From contig CAUYLG010013766.1 of assembly GCA_963573385.1 (NCBI GenBank), positions 1 to 64,000 of the forward strand: 64,000 nucleotides of DNA. Direction: 5' to 3'. Under the pieces are notes generated by a model. The model made no database searches. It was given only the letters and a program-made list of their open reading frames with translations, and had not been told where the DNA came from. This DNA comes from Cacajao melanocephalus. Taxonomy: Eukaryota; Chordata; Mammalia; Primates; Pitheciidae. This document shows positions 15,297 to 30,960 of the stretch, in pieces. Positions within the stretch are counted from its first letter, which is position 1, and every line of letters starts with the position of its first letter. A program made the position numbers and the translations under genes.

Positions 15297-15600
15297 GGTC
15301 GGGAGCTGTGGCTTACGCCTGTAATCCCAGCACTTTGGGAGGCCGAGGCAGGTGGATAACTTGAGGTCAGGAGTTCACAACCAGCCTGGCCAACATGGGG
15401 AAAACCTGTCTCTACTAAAATACAAAAATTAGCTGAGCATGTTGGTGTGTGCCTGTAATCCCAGCTACTTAGAAGGCTGAGTCAGGAGAATTGCTTGAAT
15501 CCGGGAGGCGGAGGTTGCAGTGAGCCGAAATTGCGCCACCAGCCTCGGTGACAGAGTGAGACTACTTCTCAAAAAACAAAACAAAACAAACAACAACAAA
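15297..15600 (+). repeat. Alu
   Basis: Near full-length plus-strand Alu in the L1 remnant, with A-tail containing CAAAA repeats. Flanks resemble 'aaacctgcatatga' and 'acacctgcacatga'. Confidence 0.93.
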
Positions 15601-15746
15601 AAACACCTGCACATGAATGTTCATATCATGTATATGTGTAATACCAAAACCTGGAAGCAACCCAGATATCCTTCAGTGAGTAAATGTTTAAATGAACTGT
15701 GATACATCTATACCATGGACTATTACTCAAAAATAAAAAGTTATAA

Positions 15747-16041
<295 letters not shown>

Positions 16042-16450
16042 AAAAACAACTGATATATACAACAATCTGGATGAATCTCCACAGAATTATGATGAGTGAA
16101 AAAAAAAAAACTATAATGAAGGGTTAAATGCTGTGATTCCCTTTAGATAACTTCCTTGAAATGTTAAAATTATAGAAGTGAAGAACATATTAATGATCGG
16201 TAGGGAGTAAGAGGAGACAAGGACAGGAGGCAGGTAGTGGTGGCTATAAAAAGACAACTTGAGGGATCTTTGTGGTGGTGGAAGTGTTCTCTATCTTATT
16301 TGAAACAATGTTGATATCTTGGTTGTGAGATTGAACCATAGTTTTGCAAGATATTACCATTGGGGAAACTGGGTAAAGGGTACATGGGTTCTATAAGTTG
16401 TTTCTTACAAATACATGTGAATCTATAGTTATCTCAAAATAGTTTAATTT

Positions 16451-17440
<990 letters not shown>

Positions 17441-18111
17441 AAGTTATCTGTCTTCCACAATTAACAGTGCTGTGCTAGAGCTGGATTTCAGCCACAGCTT
17501 GTCCATCTTGTTGACCTCTTTTCTGATATCTATAACCTGCCCAATCACAAGCTTCACCCCTGCCTGTTGGGCCTCAGAAAAATAGAGAAATGGAGGTGTT
17601 TAAAGACTATGTGGGGAACTATAAACTACTGTGAGTAAAGGATTTATAAAATCCATTCTATTTTTTGAGGATGAATTTGACCTTGGGTTAACTTTCTAGC
17701 TCTGTTTCCCCGGAAACCTTATAATGGTAGAATGTCAGCTGTGTTACCAGGCAGAATTGCTTATGGTAAAAACGAGCCCAAATAGTATACTCCATCTGGA
17801 CCAAGAGGACTGTGAATGAAAGATAAATATCCAGTTGGAAGCCCTACCTTTGGAATTCTCTAAGCATAGGACTCTTATAACTGGACATGTCCCTTGTGGG
17901 ACTCTGGAAGCAATATTTATGGAACTGTTACAAGAGTTGTTGATTCCTATTTGGGAAATTAGGTTTGTAAAGCCCAGATAAGCTCCCACTCCTATCTGTG
18001 TGATCTTGTTGTCTTACATCTGAACTGCTACTTGAAAGACCAAAGAGTAGGCACTGGATTACTTGTCACTTGCTGGAGAGATACTGGCATGCTATGTTTC
18101 CTATTATTCAC

Positions 18112-18395
18112 CTTTTTTTTTTTTTTTAAATGGAGACAGGGTCTTGCTTTGTTGCCCAAGCTGGAGTACAGTGGTGTGATCACTGCTCACTACAGCCTCA
18201 ACCTCCTCGGCTCAGGTGATCCTCCCACCCTCAGCCTCCAGTGTAACTAGGACTACAGGCACATGCAACCATGCCCCACTAATTTTGTACTTTTGTAGAG
18301 ACAAGGTTTCACCATGTTAGCCAGGCTGGTCTGGAATTCCTGAGCTCAAGCAATCTGCCTGCTAGGATTACAGGCATGAGCCACTGTGCCTGGCC
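18112..18395 (-). repeat. Old Alu
   Basis: Minus-strand, diverged (AluJ-like) copy with several small deletions. Confidence 0.88.
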
Positions 18396-18714
18396 CATCC
18401 TTCACCTTTCTAGGTAAAACCAAGTGAGATTATATTGTAGTTACAAGTATGAAATAGCTAATTGAGGGAAAAAATAACCAAGAGTGGGTGTTGCAAGTAC
18501 TCTGGGAAGCATTCAGGGGTTTAATCTAAACCAAGTCTTTTGGAACCACTCTGGAGAGGTTAGAAACCTGGCAGATAAGGGAACAAATGGTAACGCTGTG
18601 AATAAAATTCAATTTTTTTTTCTATTCATCTAGCACAAATAATTTTTTACCCTGGGCAAGTGGACAAGGTCTGACATATTGTATTTGGATGAACAGGCTT
18701 TATATCTTCCTTAC

Positions 18715-18854
18715 CTTGGGGAACTTGCACAAGGCCAACACTTATACCAGCAAGTAAGTCTCCAAAGAGCCAATCCTTGAATCGATACATACACATCCAT
18801 TCTAGGAAGGGAAAGATTGTAAGCATGCATCGTAGGAACCTGTGCCATGAACAG
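18715..18854 (-). CDS. SLC26A8: SLC26A8 coding exon 3 (residues 63-109)
   Basis: The minus-strand acceptor 'cttctctctcacag' precedes 18854 and the donor 'gtaagg' follows 18715. The 140-nt exon completes Arg63, split with exon 2, and ends one base into Gly110. It encodes CSWHRFLRCMLTIFPFLEW, then MYRFKDWLFGDLLAGISVG and LVQVPQ. The 'FP...W...Y....WL.GDLLAG.SVG.VQVPQG' pattern is the hallmark start of the SLC26/SulP membrane domain: the amphipathic pre-TM segment and TM1. Human TAT1 as I recall it has Leu where this copy has Phe at two sites (MYRL and WLL). No frame damage. Confidence 0.95.
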
Positions 18855-18964
18855 CTGTGAGAGAGAAGAGACTTGATTAGTTTCTCCAAAGAAAATGCCT
18901 GCATAGCCAAGAAAAGGCATTTGGCCCACATAGCCAAGAAATAGCACAGTCTTATCAGCACTAC

Positions 18965-19150
18965 TGACAGTTTGACATATTGGACCAGATAATTCTTTGT
19001 TGGTGGGCTGTCCTGTGCATTGCAGGATGTTTAGCAGCATCCCTTGTCTTTAACTATTTGAAATCCGTAGAACTCCCTCCCTCAGCTCTAACAGCTAAAA
19101 ATGTCTCCAGACATCGCCAGATATTCCCTGGGGGACTAAATCACCTTAGC
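18965..19150 (-). repeat. MER5A-like hAT-Charlie element
   Basis: Reads 'cattgcaggatgtttagcag' and 'gtctccagacatcgccagat', then 'gggggactaaatcacc': the MER5A consensus in reverse. Confidence 0.78.
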
Positions 19151-19369
19151 TTCAGAACAAAGTGTTATGTATATGTCAAGAACCAAGCCATATACATCCA
19201 GCATATAATCAGTTCTGTGTTTTTATAGGATATTTGGGAAGAATTAAATCTACCAAATTTTCAATAGAAAAATGGAATGCTGTTGTTTTCTCTTGACAAG
19301 GACAGTGTTTTGAAATGTGACATTGATAGGTGGAAGGGCAATTAACACATTCATGTCATTCCCAATTAG

Positions 19370-19795
<426 letters not shown>

Positions 19796-19907
19796 TGACC
19801 TGTGACATGTAGAAATTAGTAGAAAATAGAGAAGATGATGTCCTGTGCTTAAGGACTTAGTTATGTAAAGAAACAACTTTATAAAATAAGGCTTTATTAT
19901 CCTTTAG

Positions 19908-20400
<493 letters not shown>

Positions 20401-20429
20401 CTCACAACTATGAGCATTACTATTGCTAA

Positions 20430-20555
20430 GGTAATTAATGCCAAATATATATGACTTTACCAAGGTCACAGGAATAAGTGTGAGCAGACAAGGGGCTAGA
20501 AACCAAGTCTTTGATTTCTAGTTCACTGTTCTAGCCACTCTCCTACCTCCAAAGT
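20430..20555 (-). repeat. MIR fragment
   Basis: 'tttaccaaggtcacaggaat', then a diverged 'gggctagaaaccaagtct', matches the MIR core in antisense. Confidence 0.5.
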
Positions 20556-21149
20556 TTCCATTGGCAGCTGTGAAATGCTGCTCGGCAGCCATGAGCAAGA
20601 TCATTGGTTTGGAAGAAACATCACATTGCTGTTCTGAGGAGAGTACTTGGGTGTGAGGCAGGTGTACAAAGTGTGCTCTTTCTAATTATGAGCCTCTGTG
20701 GAGGAGAGTAGAGCATGGTACTGGAACATTTTGTTCCTTTACCTGGTTCAGTCTCCCTTCTTCTCTGTGTGTCAGTCACTTAGGGTAAGACTAGCCATCC
20801 AAGGCAGAGTCATCAAAGCTCTTCCCCAAGGTGAAAAATACAATAGACATGGAGAGATGAGGCTTTAAGAGTGACAGGAACTAAGGAGGGAATTAGAGGA
20901 ACAGAATTTGAAACTGATGGGGGAAGAGTATTAGCATTTGAATCTGGATTTAGACATGAATCTGGATTTTAGTTAAGACATCTTAAAAGTGAGAAATGGA
21001 AGAATCAAAATGAAAGCACAGGGGAGATTTTGATAAGAGTGGAGATTTGCAGTTGCAAAAGAGGAAGAAAATGGGGAAAGAGATAAGTTTTCTGCAGAAA
21101 GGAAGAGATGAGGTTAAAAGATTATTTTATTTACATAAAAAAACTCACT

Positions 21150-21378
21150 TATCTAGTGCTATTTCGTAGGTGCTTTACAGATACTCTTTCAATCCTCACC
21201 CTTTATGAGGCAGGTGCTACTATCATGTTGATCTTACAGATGAGGAAACTGAGGCACAGCAGGGTTGGGTTGAATAGCTTACCTAAGGTCACATAGCTGA
21301 GAAGCAGAACGAGGATTCAAAACCAGGCAGCCTGGCTTCAGAATTGTGCTCCTAACCCCTGTGCTGTGCTGCATTTCT
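21150..21378 (-). repeat. MIR
   Basis: A well-preserved antisense MIR: 'aggtgctttacagata', 'cttacagatgaggaaactga', 'aaggtcacatagctgagaag' and 'aaccaggcagcctggcttc' in order. Confidence 0.88.
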
Positions 21379-21584
21379 GGTTAAAATTCAGAAGTGGAGA
21401 GAACTGTACGTTTTAGAAGTAGGGAGTAACAGTTGCTATAAAGCTCATGGGAGGCAGAATGAGTCAGATTTAAGTGTCTGGATGGCAAGGCTAAGTAAAT
21501 AATGAAGATAGAAAGGAGGTAGGGTGAAATTTCATTGGGAATACTTATTTATAATGAGGGTAAAGTTAGGAAAAAAGACTATTG

Positions 21585-22096
<512 letters not shown>

Positions 22097-22813
22097 TCAA
22101 CATACCAACACGTGCCAATTGTAGGTGATAAACAAGGGGATAAGAGGGACTCATAAATTCAGAGTATGAGTGAGGACAACTTGAATAATTATGATTACTA
22201 TAATGATGTAGGTCATGAAGAACTCTTAACCTGAGGTTTGTGGACCCCTAAGAGGTCTTTAGATAGTATTTGGGGATATATGTAAAATTATGTAGAATAA
22301 CTTATATCTTTATTTCACTAACCTCTTTAGCATTTCCTTCAATTATGAATGTTGGCAACAAATCACAGTAGTATCAGCAGAACTTGACTTTTTCACCAGT
22401 AGAAATCACAAACATTTCTATATTACATTACAATTGCTACAGAGATCTTGAAATATTAGTTACATTCATCACTACTTTGAAATTATGGTGGTTATTAGAC
22501 CCACATTACTAAATTACACAATTTTGGTATTTTTGATATTTAGATAACTGTATTTCAATGTAACTGGTTTTCCTTAAAATCCTGCTTATTTTATGCATTA
22601 AAAAATTATTTGGCCAAGACCATTGATTAGGTGAAGACAATCTCTTCAACAAATTATGCTGGGAAAACAAATATTTACATGTAAAAGAATAAAGCTGTAC
22701 CTTTACCTTACACTATATACAAATATTAATTCAAAAAGGATCAAAGACCTAAATTTAAAAGCTAAAACTATAAAATTCATAGAAGAAAACATAGATGAAA
22801 ATATGCATGATCT

Positions 22814-23106
22814 CGGCTGGGAGTGGTGGTTCACGCCTGTAATCCCAGCACTTTGGGAAGCCAAGGTGGGTGGATCACTTGAGGTCGGGAGTTTGAGACC
22901 AGCCTGGCCAACAGGGTGAAACCTCGTCTCCATTAAAAATACAAAAATTAGCTGGGCATGGTGGTACATGCTTGTAGTCCCAGCTACTCTGGAGATGAAG
23001 CAGGAGAATCGTTTGAACTCAGGAGGTGGAGGTTGCAGTGATCAGAGATTGCACCACTGCACTACAACCTGGGTGACAGATTGAGACTCTGCCTCAAAAA
23101 AAAAAA
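22814..23106 (+). repeat. Alu
   Basis: Full-length plus-strand Alu in the L1. Flanks share 'atgcatgatct' and 'atgtatgatct'. Confidence 0.94.
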
Positions 23107-23220
23107 TATGTATGATCTTGAATTTGACAATAGTTTCTTAAATATGGCACCAAAAGTCCAGGCAACAAAAGAAAATACAGATGAATTGGATTTCATCAAA
23201 ATTGAAAACTTATCTACATC

Positions 23221-23540
<320 letters not shown>

Positions 23541-24743
23541 AACTTTTCTACATCAAAGGACACTATCAATAGAGTGAAAAGATGACCTATAGAATGGGAG
23601 AAAATATTTACAAATTATATAAGATTTACAAACATATATCTGATAAAAGTTTTAATATCCAGAATATATGAAGAACTCCTATAACTCAACAACAAAAAGA
23701 CAAACAACCTAATTTTACAAAGGACAAAGGAAATGAATAGACATTTCTCCAAAGAAGATATACAATTAACCGATAAACACACCAAAAGATGCTCATTGTC
23801 TTTAGTCATCAGGAAAATGCAAGATAAAAGCAAAAACAAAAAACCACAATGAGATACCATTTCATACCTAATAGGTTGGCTATAATTTAAAAAATGGAAA
23901 ATAACAAATGTTGGAGAGGACATGGAGAAATTGTATATTTCCAATGAAAATGTAAAGTGGTGCAGCTACTGTGGAAAACAGTTTGGCAGCTCCTTAAAAA
24001 GTTAAATTTACCACAGATGTATGATGTGATTCAACAATTCTAGTCCTAGTTATGTCCCTAAACAGATTCAAGCAGATCTCCTGTGCCAATGTTCATGGCA
24101 GCATTATTTACAGTAGCCTAAAGGTAGAAATAACTCAAATGTCCATTAACGAAATGAACAAAATGTGGTATATAAATACAACGGAGTATTATTCAGCCAT
24201 AAAATGAAATGAAGTTCTAATACACGCCAAAATATGAATGAAACTTGAAAACATTATGCTAAGTAAAATAAGTGAGACACAAAAAGACAAACATATAGTA
24301 CAATTCCACTTAAATGAAATAGCTAAAATAGGCAAATTCACAGAGACAGAAAGCAGAAGAGAGGTTAGTCGGGCTGAGGGTAGAGGAAATGGGGAATTAT
24401 TGCTTAACAGAATTTCTGTTTGAGGTGATGAAAAAGTTTTGGAAATAGATAGCGGTGATGGTTGCTCAACATTGCAAATGTCAATCATGCCACTGACTTG
24501 TACATTTAAAAATGGTCAAAATAGCCAATTTTATGTTATACATATTTCACCACAATAAAATGCATTAAAAAATTGTTCTGAAAAAGGTTGATTAACTTTA
24601 TCAGAGTGCTAGAAGGTTCAGGTTAAGAGCCCCTGAACTGTAGGACCTAGCTAGTCACAGCGTGTTTCAGAGGTGGTGGTGGGTAGATTCTGCCTTGATG
24701 ATCATGAGTACCACTATGTGGGCACTATTGGATATGAGACTAG

Positions 24744-25446
<703 letters not shown>

Positions 25447-25699
25447 TGAACAATGGAATCATGAAATATCCTCCTTAGATACTGTAGGGACACCCATGGT
25501 CTTTATGCCCAAGAAGTTTACAGTCAAAAAGGTGCTACAAGACGAACCACAAAAATGACCAAAGAAAAATTACACAATAAACTGCAGGATTCTGATTACA
25601 GGAACTCAGACGAGAAAGACAGAAGTGGACACCAAAGGAGTCAGGTTAGGTTTCAGTCCTGCCCGGCTCGGTGGCAGCTGAATGGTGGGACATACTCAC

Positions 25700-25889
25700 C
25701 GGCACTGGACATGGTGTCTGAAGGTGGTGATATTGATGTCCATGTTCCCAGAAGAGGAGGCCTTCCTTTTGTGTTCCTGTTGAAAGTTCTCCTCATTGTA
25801 CACTTCGCGCTTAACATCATATGCAAACGGGTTTTGCCTGGACTTAGAGCTGAAGCCAGAGATGGTGCTCCTCTCTAGTTGTGCCATTC
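25700..25889 (-). CDS. SLC26A8: SLC26A8 exon 2, first coding exon (residues 1-62)
   Basis: The start ATG is at 25887-25885 on the minus strand, two bases inside an exon whose acceptor is 'ccactcatccag'. The donor 'gtgagt' follows 25700, so 188 coding nt end in phase 2. The product begins MAQLERSTISGFSSKSRQNP and continues FAYDVKREVYNEENFQQEHK to VQC. This is the cytosolic N-terminus of TAT1, basic and serine-rich with no membrane segment. It differs from the human start as I recall it at Thr8, Gln18, Pro20, Asn34 and Asp50, which suggests a non-human primate and a fast-evolving tail. The frame is open and joins exon 3 correctly. Confidence 0.95.
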
Positions 25890-26049
25890 CTGGATGAGTG
25901 GAAAGAGATCAAATCAGAAAGCATTTTAAGTAATCCAGATCCCCAGCACATTTTTGAGGAAATAAAGTTCATATGTAAAAATGCTTTTCACTTGCCTAGC
26001 ATGCTTCAGTTGTACCAAACTCTTTCTCAATGTTGCACAATTTTATGTG

Positions 26050-26162
26050 TATTTTTCTCAGTTTTCAAATGGAGACAACGAAACCCAGAAGTTCAAACAA
26101 TGTTTGCTGTCTGATACTTATTAGAGCTAGGACTAGAACCCAGGTGTCCTGCTGGGAGGCCT
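26050..26162 (-). repeat. MIR fragment
   Basis: 'aatggagacaacgaaaccca' and 'agctaggactagaacccagg' resemble the antisense MIR core. Confidence 0.55.
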
Positions 26163-26369
26163 AGTTTTCTTTATATTCAACTGCGTTAATATGTTGTAGG
26201 AAAATGATCAAGAGGTAGACAGTATCAATCAACAATTTTCATTGAAAATGCTCACTATCCAGTATATATGAAGGGTTAAATGCTCAATACAAGTATTCTA
26301 ACTCCTCCTCTATCTAAAATAGCAGCCATCATTAACCCTTTACCTTTTACTTTTCTTCACAGCACTTGC

Positions 26370-26527
26370 CAGCACTAGATTCATTATTTGTCTGTTTGTC
26401 CATTGTTTGGTTCCCCCACAAAATGTAAAGCCAGGAGGCAGGGCTATGACTGTTCACAGTGGCAGCCCCAGGACCCAAAATAATGCCTTTCACTTTGCAG
26501 GCCCTTAACAAATATTTCTTGAATGGC
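26370..26527 (+). repeat. L2-like 3' end
   Basis: 'ggaggcagggctatgactgt' and 'gcccttaacaaatatttctt' followed by 'gaatgg' match the usual L2 3' end. Confidence 0.65.
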
Positions 26528-26576
26528 TGCCAGGTATACAGTTAGTGGCCTCATGGTATAGCAGAAAAAGCTACAG

Positions 26577-26808
26577 AAGTTTGAGACTAGACTGGGCAAC
26601 ATGGTGAAACCCTGTCTCTACCAAAAATAGAAACACAATTAGCTGGGCGTGATGGCACGGGCCTGTAGTCCTAGCTGCTCAGGAGGCTGATGAGGTGGGA
26701 GGATCACCTGAGCCCAGGAGGTGGAGGTTGTAGTGAGCCAGGATCATAGTACCACTGTACTCCAGCCTGGGTGTCAGAGCAAGACCCTGTCTCAAAAAGA
26801 AAAAAAAA
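26577..26808 (+). repeat. Alu, 5' truncated
   Basis: Plus-strand Alu lacking about the first 60 nt, with A-rich tail. Confidence 0.9.
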
Positions 26809-26902
26809 CACCCTATATTATCCTGCTCTTTTAAAAGATTGAAAAGGTAGAGTAAATGAGGATGGATAGGGATCCATCTCTGTGAGAAAGTATAACCATT
26901 CT

Positions 26903-27197
<295 letters not shown>

Positions 27198-27255
27198 GAA
27201 AGTATAACCATTCTTAATATTCTGTGTTTTGAACGGTTAAAAAAAACATAAACTC

Positions 27256-27412
27256 GGCCAGGTTGGTAGCTCATGTCTGTAATCCCAGCACTTTGGGAGG
27301 CGAAGGCGGGTGGATCACAAGGTCAGGAGTTCAAGACCAGTCTGGCCAAGATAGTGAAACCCCATCTCTATTAAAAATACTAGCCGGGCGTGGTGGCAGG
27401 CGCCTATAATCC
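27256..27412 (+). repeat. Alu, 3' truncated
   Basis: Plus-strand Alu that stops inside the right monomer ('ggcgcctataatccc') with no A-tail. Confidence 0.88.
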
Positions 27413-27679
27413 CATCATTAGTGGACATCATTATCCCTTTACCTTTTACTTTTGACATTAAAGCAGGATTGGTGTAAAATAGGCAAAATATGACCATCAA
27501 GGAATGGTGGGAACAGTGGGGCTGCCAAAGGCAGCAGAAGCTGCTTAGCTCCAGCCATTCTTGCCATAGGTCAATGTGGGGCCCAGAATGGCTTAGAGCT
27601 GATCTTTTCCAGGGGAAGCCATAATGCCAGATTTTTATGTGGAATTTTCTGGCTTTAAAATATGGTCAGTTACTTTACA

Positions 27680-27995
27680 TATATATATATATATATAGGT
27701 GTAGGTATATTTTTTATTTTTATTTTTGGAGATGGAATCTGGTGCTGTCACCCAGGCTGGAGTGCAGCAGCCCAATCTTGACTCACTGCAACCTCTGCCT
27801 CCCAGGTTCAAGCTATTCTCCTTACTCAGCCTCCTGAGGAGCTGGAATTACAGGTGCCTGCCACCACTCCCAGCTAATTTTTATATTTTTGGTAGAGATG
27901 GGGATTTCGCCATGTTGGCCAAGCTGGTCTTGAGCTCCTCACCTTGGCCTCCCAAAGTGCCGGGATTACAGGTTTGAGCCACCATGTCCAGCCTA
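27680..27995 (-). repeat. Alu with (TA)n at its edge
   Basis: Full-length minus-strand Alu (27,725-27,995) preceded by a short TA/TATT tract. Confidence 0.92.
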
Positions 27996-28064
27996 TTTAA
28001 AATCTTTGAGCAGAAGTAGTAATACACACAGAGATGCACTCTGGGAAGATGAAATGTGCCAGTA

Positions 28065-28278
28065 CGATGTTCTAGAGCTGAGTTGTCCAGTGTGGTAGCC
28101 ACTGGCTACATGTGGCTATTTAAACTTAAAATAAAATTAAAAATTCAGTTCCTCAGTGATACTAGCTAGATTTCAAGTGCTCAACAGCTGCATATGGCTA
28201 GTGGTTACCTTACTGGACGGTTGCAGGTATAAAACATTTCCATCATCACAAAAAGTTCTACTGGACAGTGCTGGAGAT
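28065..28278 (+). repeat. MER-type hAT element with long internal symmetry
   Basis: 'agtgtggtagccactggcta' and 'catatggctagtggttacct' are near inverted copies. The right end 'gttctactggacagtgctgg' matches the short hAT-Charlie elements that begin 'ctgtccaatagaac'. The family name is left open. Confidence 0.7.
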
Positions 28279-28621
28279 AGGAGAGACTGAGGCAAAACAG
28301 CCAGTTGGAGAGCATTAGTATCATAATAGTCTAGGAGAGGTTATCAAGTCAAAAAATCCTACGGCCACAGTGAGGATGGCTAGGAAGGGCAGGTGGAAAG
28401 TTGTCTTTAAGGAACTCCATCAAATGTCTGGCCAAAAGCAGCAAAGAAAACACATGGTTTCCTTATTATTATTATTAGTAGTAGTAATCTTCTTTGGAAT
28501 TTCTTCAGCTCCATTATGTCTTTCTTGATTTCATAGAAACCCTAGTGGCTCATTTTCATGTACTAGCAGGACCCTTCCCAACAAGATGCAATGACCAGAA
28601 ACTCCTATTGTTGAGTAGGCT

Positions 28622-28736
28622 CCACTTAGCAAGACCTACTGAATAAGAAACTCTGGGGGCCCAGCAGTCTGTTTTAAGAAGCTGTCCAGACTGCTGGGCC
28701 CCCAGAAATTCTGATTCAGTAAGTCTTGCTAGGTAG
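28622..28736 (-). repeat. Inverted repeat: 50-bp arms, 15-nt loop
   Basis: The arms 28,622-28,671 and 28,687-28,736 match at 44 of 50 positions after reverse complementing. The 20-nt core 'tctgggggcccagcagtctg' is perfect. The loop is 28,672-28,686. In a minus-strand transcript three of the six mismatches become G-U pairs. The arm sequence resembles the interior of MER20-like hAT elements, so the structure probably came from an inverted duplication of one such element. Confidence 0.85.
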
Positions 28737-28904
28737 AAAAACAAAAAAGAAGCTATCCAGGTGATTTTGATAAAAATTAAAGTATGAATACCACTATAAA
28801 CATAGTGGATTATCTTTAGTCAGCCGTTCAGTGCTAAGTTTGGGGGCATTGTTAAAATACAAGCACTTTTGGCCTAGCTCTTTCACCTTCCATACTACCC
28901 TTAT

Positions 28905-28970
28905 CAATCCATCCATCCATCCATCCATTCATCCATTTATCCATCCATCCATCAATCCATCCATCCATTT
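28905..28970. repeat. (CCAT)n microsatellite
   Basis: About 15 imperfect ATCC/ATTC/ATCA units. Confidence 0.92.
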
Positions 28971-28999
28971 ATTAATTTATATTATCTGTGTTCAGAGTG

Positions 29000-29129
29000 T
29001 TTTTTTTTTTTTTAAGATGGGGTTTCACCATGATGGCCAGGCTGGTCATGAACTCCTGACCTCAGGTGATCCACCCACCTCGGCCTCCCAAAGTGCTAGG
29101 ATTACAGACGTGAGCCACTGTGCCCAGCC
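29000..29129 (-). repeat. Free Alu left monomer (no ASR-like changes)
   Basis: A single monomer with a T-run. The duplication 'cagagtgtttt' flanks it. It keeps the normal 'ctcccaaagtgct' arrangement. Confidence 0.88.
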
Positions 29130-29153
29130 CAGAGTGTTTTAAAAGTAAAAAAC

Positions 29154-29469
<316 letters not shown>

Positions 29470-29599
29470 TTAAATACAATCCAATTTTTTGGCTATTGAT
29501 CCAAATGATATGAAATCCTGAAAACTAGTTTAGTTGCAGGAATATCTCCGCCCCTCTCCCCCATATTGTCAACTTTCTTATGTTTTCTTTTTTTCTCTC

Positions 29600-29938
<339 letters not shown>

Positions 29939-30589
29939 TGAAATTCACTTCGAAAATTTCAAAATAAGCATTTGTAATTCTATCAGAAACAACCCTAAGC
30001 CCTTTATTACGTAGGTTTTTATGGAGAATGTATTGGGAGTACAGAAAAGGTATGAGCAAAGAGCCTGGCCTTTAGGTCCTTCAGTCACTCTGGCTAGTGG
30101 CTGGGGATGGCTAATAAGATGACAGTCCTTAAGCGGAGACCACTGGACACATAAACATTGGACAACCACCTTCCACGCCATGTGGAGAGAGTAACAGGGT
30201 GTGTTGGAGAGATGCTTATTATTGGGGTGGCGGTGCTGGAGAAGGCACCTGCTTCAGAAGGGGCGCCTGACACATAAATAGCATTTGACAGGAAAAGAAA
30301 GGGGCAAGGAGGTGGGGGTGGGGATTCAGTCACAGAGAATAAGATGAACAAAAGCAGCGAGGTCTGAAAGGAGGAGGAACGGCTGGGTAGTCAGGCCTCG
30401 GGAGGAAATGGATGGGGTAGGCGGTGGGGTGCAGGCAGCACATCAGTTTTGGAGCTTTTGACAATATAGGCAGGCGAATTTGAAAGGATGCAGCTTGCAA
30501 AACGCGCACGCGGTCTCTTGTCATTGCCATCCACACGGCCTTTGAAAGTAGAGACAATACCTGAGAGACAAGCTCCCAAGGACGACCGT

Positions 30590-30960
30590 CATTCATTCAT
30601 TCATTCCACAGATACTGACTGAGCGCCCGTGACGTGCCTGGCCCTGGGGCACACCTGGGTACCTGCCGGTGACTGACGCAGCCCCTGCCTGGGGACCCGC
30701 CTTGGCCTCGCCGCTCACCGCCTTCAGTTCCCGGCGCCCGGGCGTCTCCGGGCAGCGGCTCACTTGGCTCCCTGGTGGGGGCGGGAGTGGGGCGCTGGGG
30801 TCCCACACGGCTCCCGCCTAGCTGGCGGCGCTGAGGACGCGGACACCGGCGGTTTCCGAACCGTTGCGGCCGATCCCGCCGGCGTTCCGGGTGGGCCGGA
30901 GATGAGAGTGGGGGAGGGGACGAGGAAGGGGAGCATGAACAGCTGGGCTGGGGAGCCAGG
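30590..30960 (-). promoter_or_regulatory. SLC26A8: CpG-rich block, probable SLC26A8 promoter
   Basis: CpG density rises sharply here against AT-rich neighbours, and the block lies at the 5' end of SLC26A8 as expected from the human gene spacing. It contains a perfect 'aaccgttg' (30859-30866), whose reverse complement includes the MYB motif CAACGG, and a half CRE 'tgacgtg' near 30,630. No TATA box is obvious. Promoter function is inferred. Confidence 0.6.
30719..30870 (-). other. SLC26A8: Candidate SLC26A8 non-coding exon 1
   Basis: On the minus strand a good donor (GCG then gtgagc) follows 30719. A second possible donor lies near 30,758. The upstream limit is not determinable from sequence; 30,870 is a guess. 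No ATG-led frame joins exon 2, so the exon would be 5' UTR. Confidence 0.35.

Noticed and set aside
28905..28970. CRISPR-like regular array
   Set aside because: It is a simple 4-bp microsatellite with no spacers, in a vertebrate genome.
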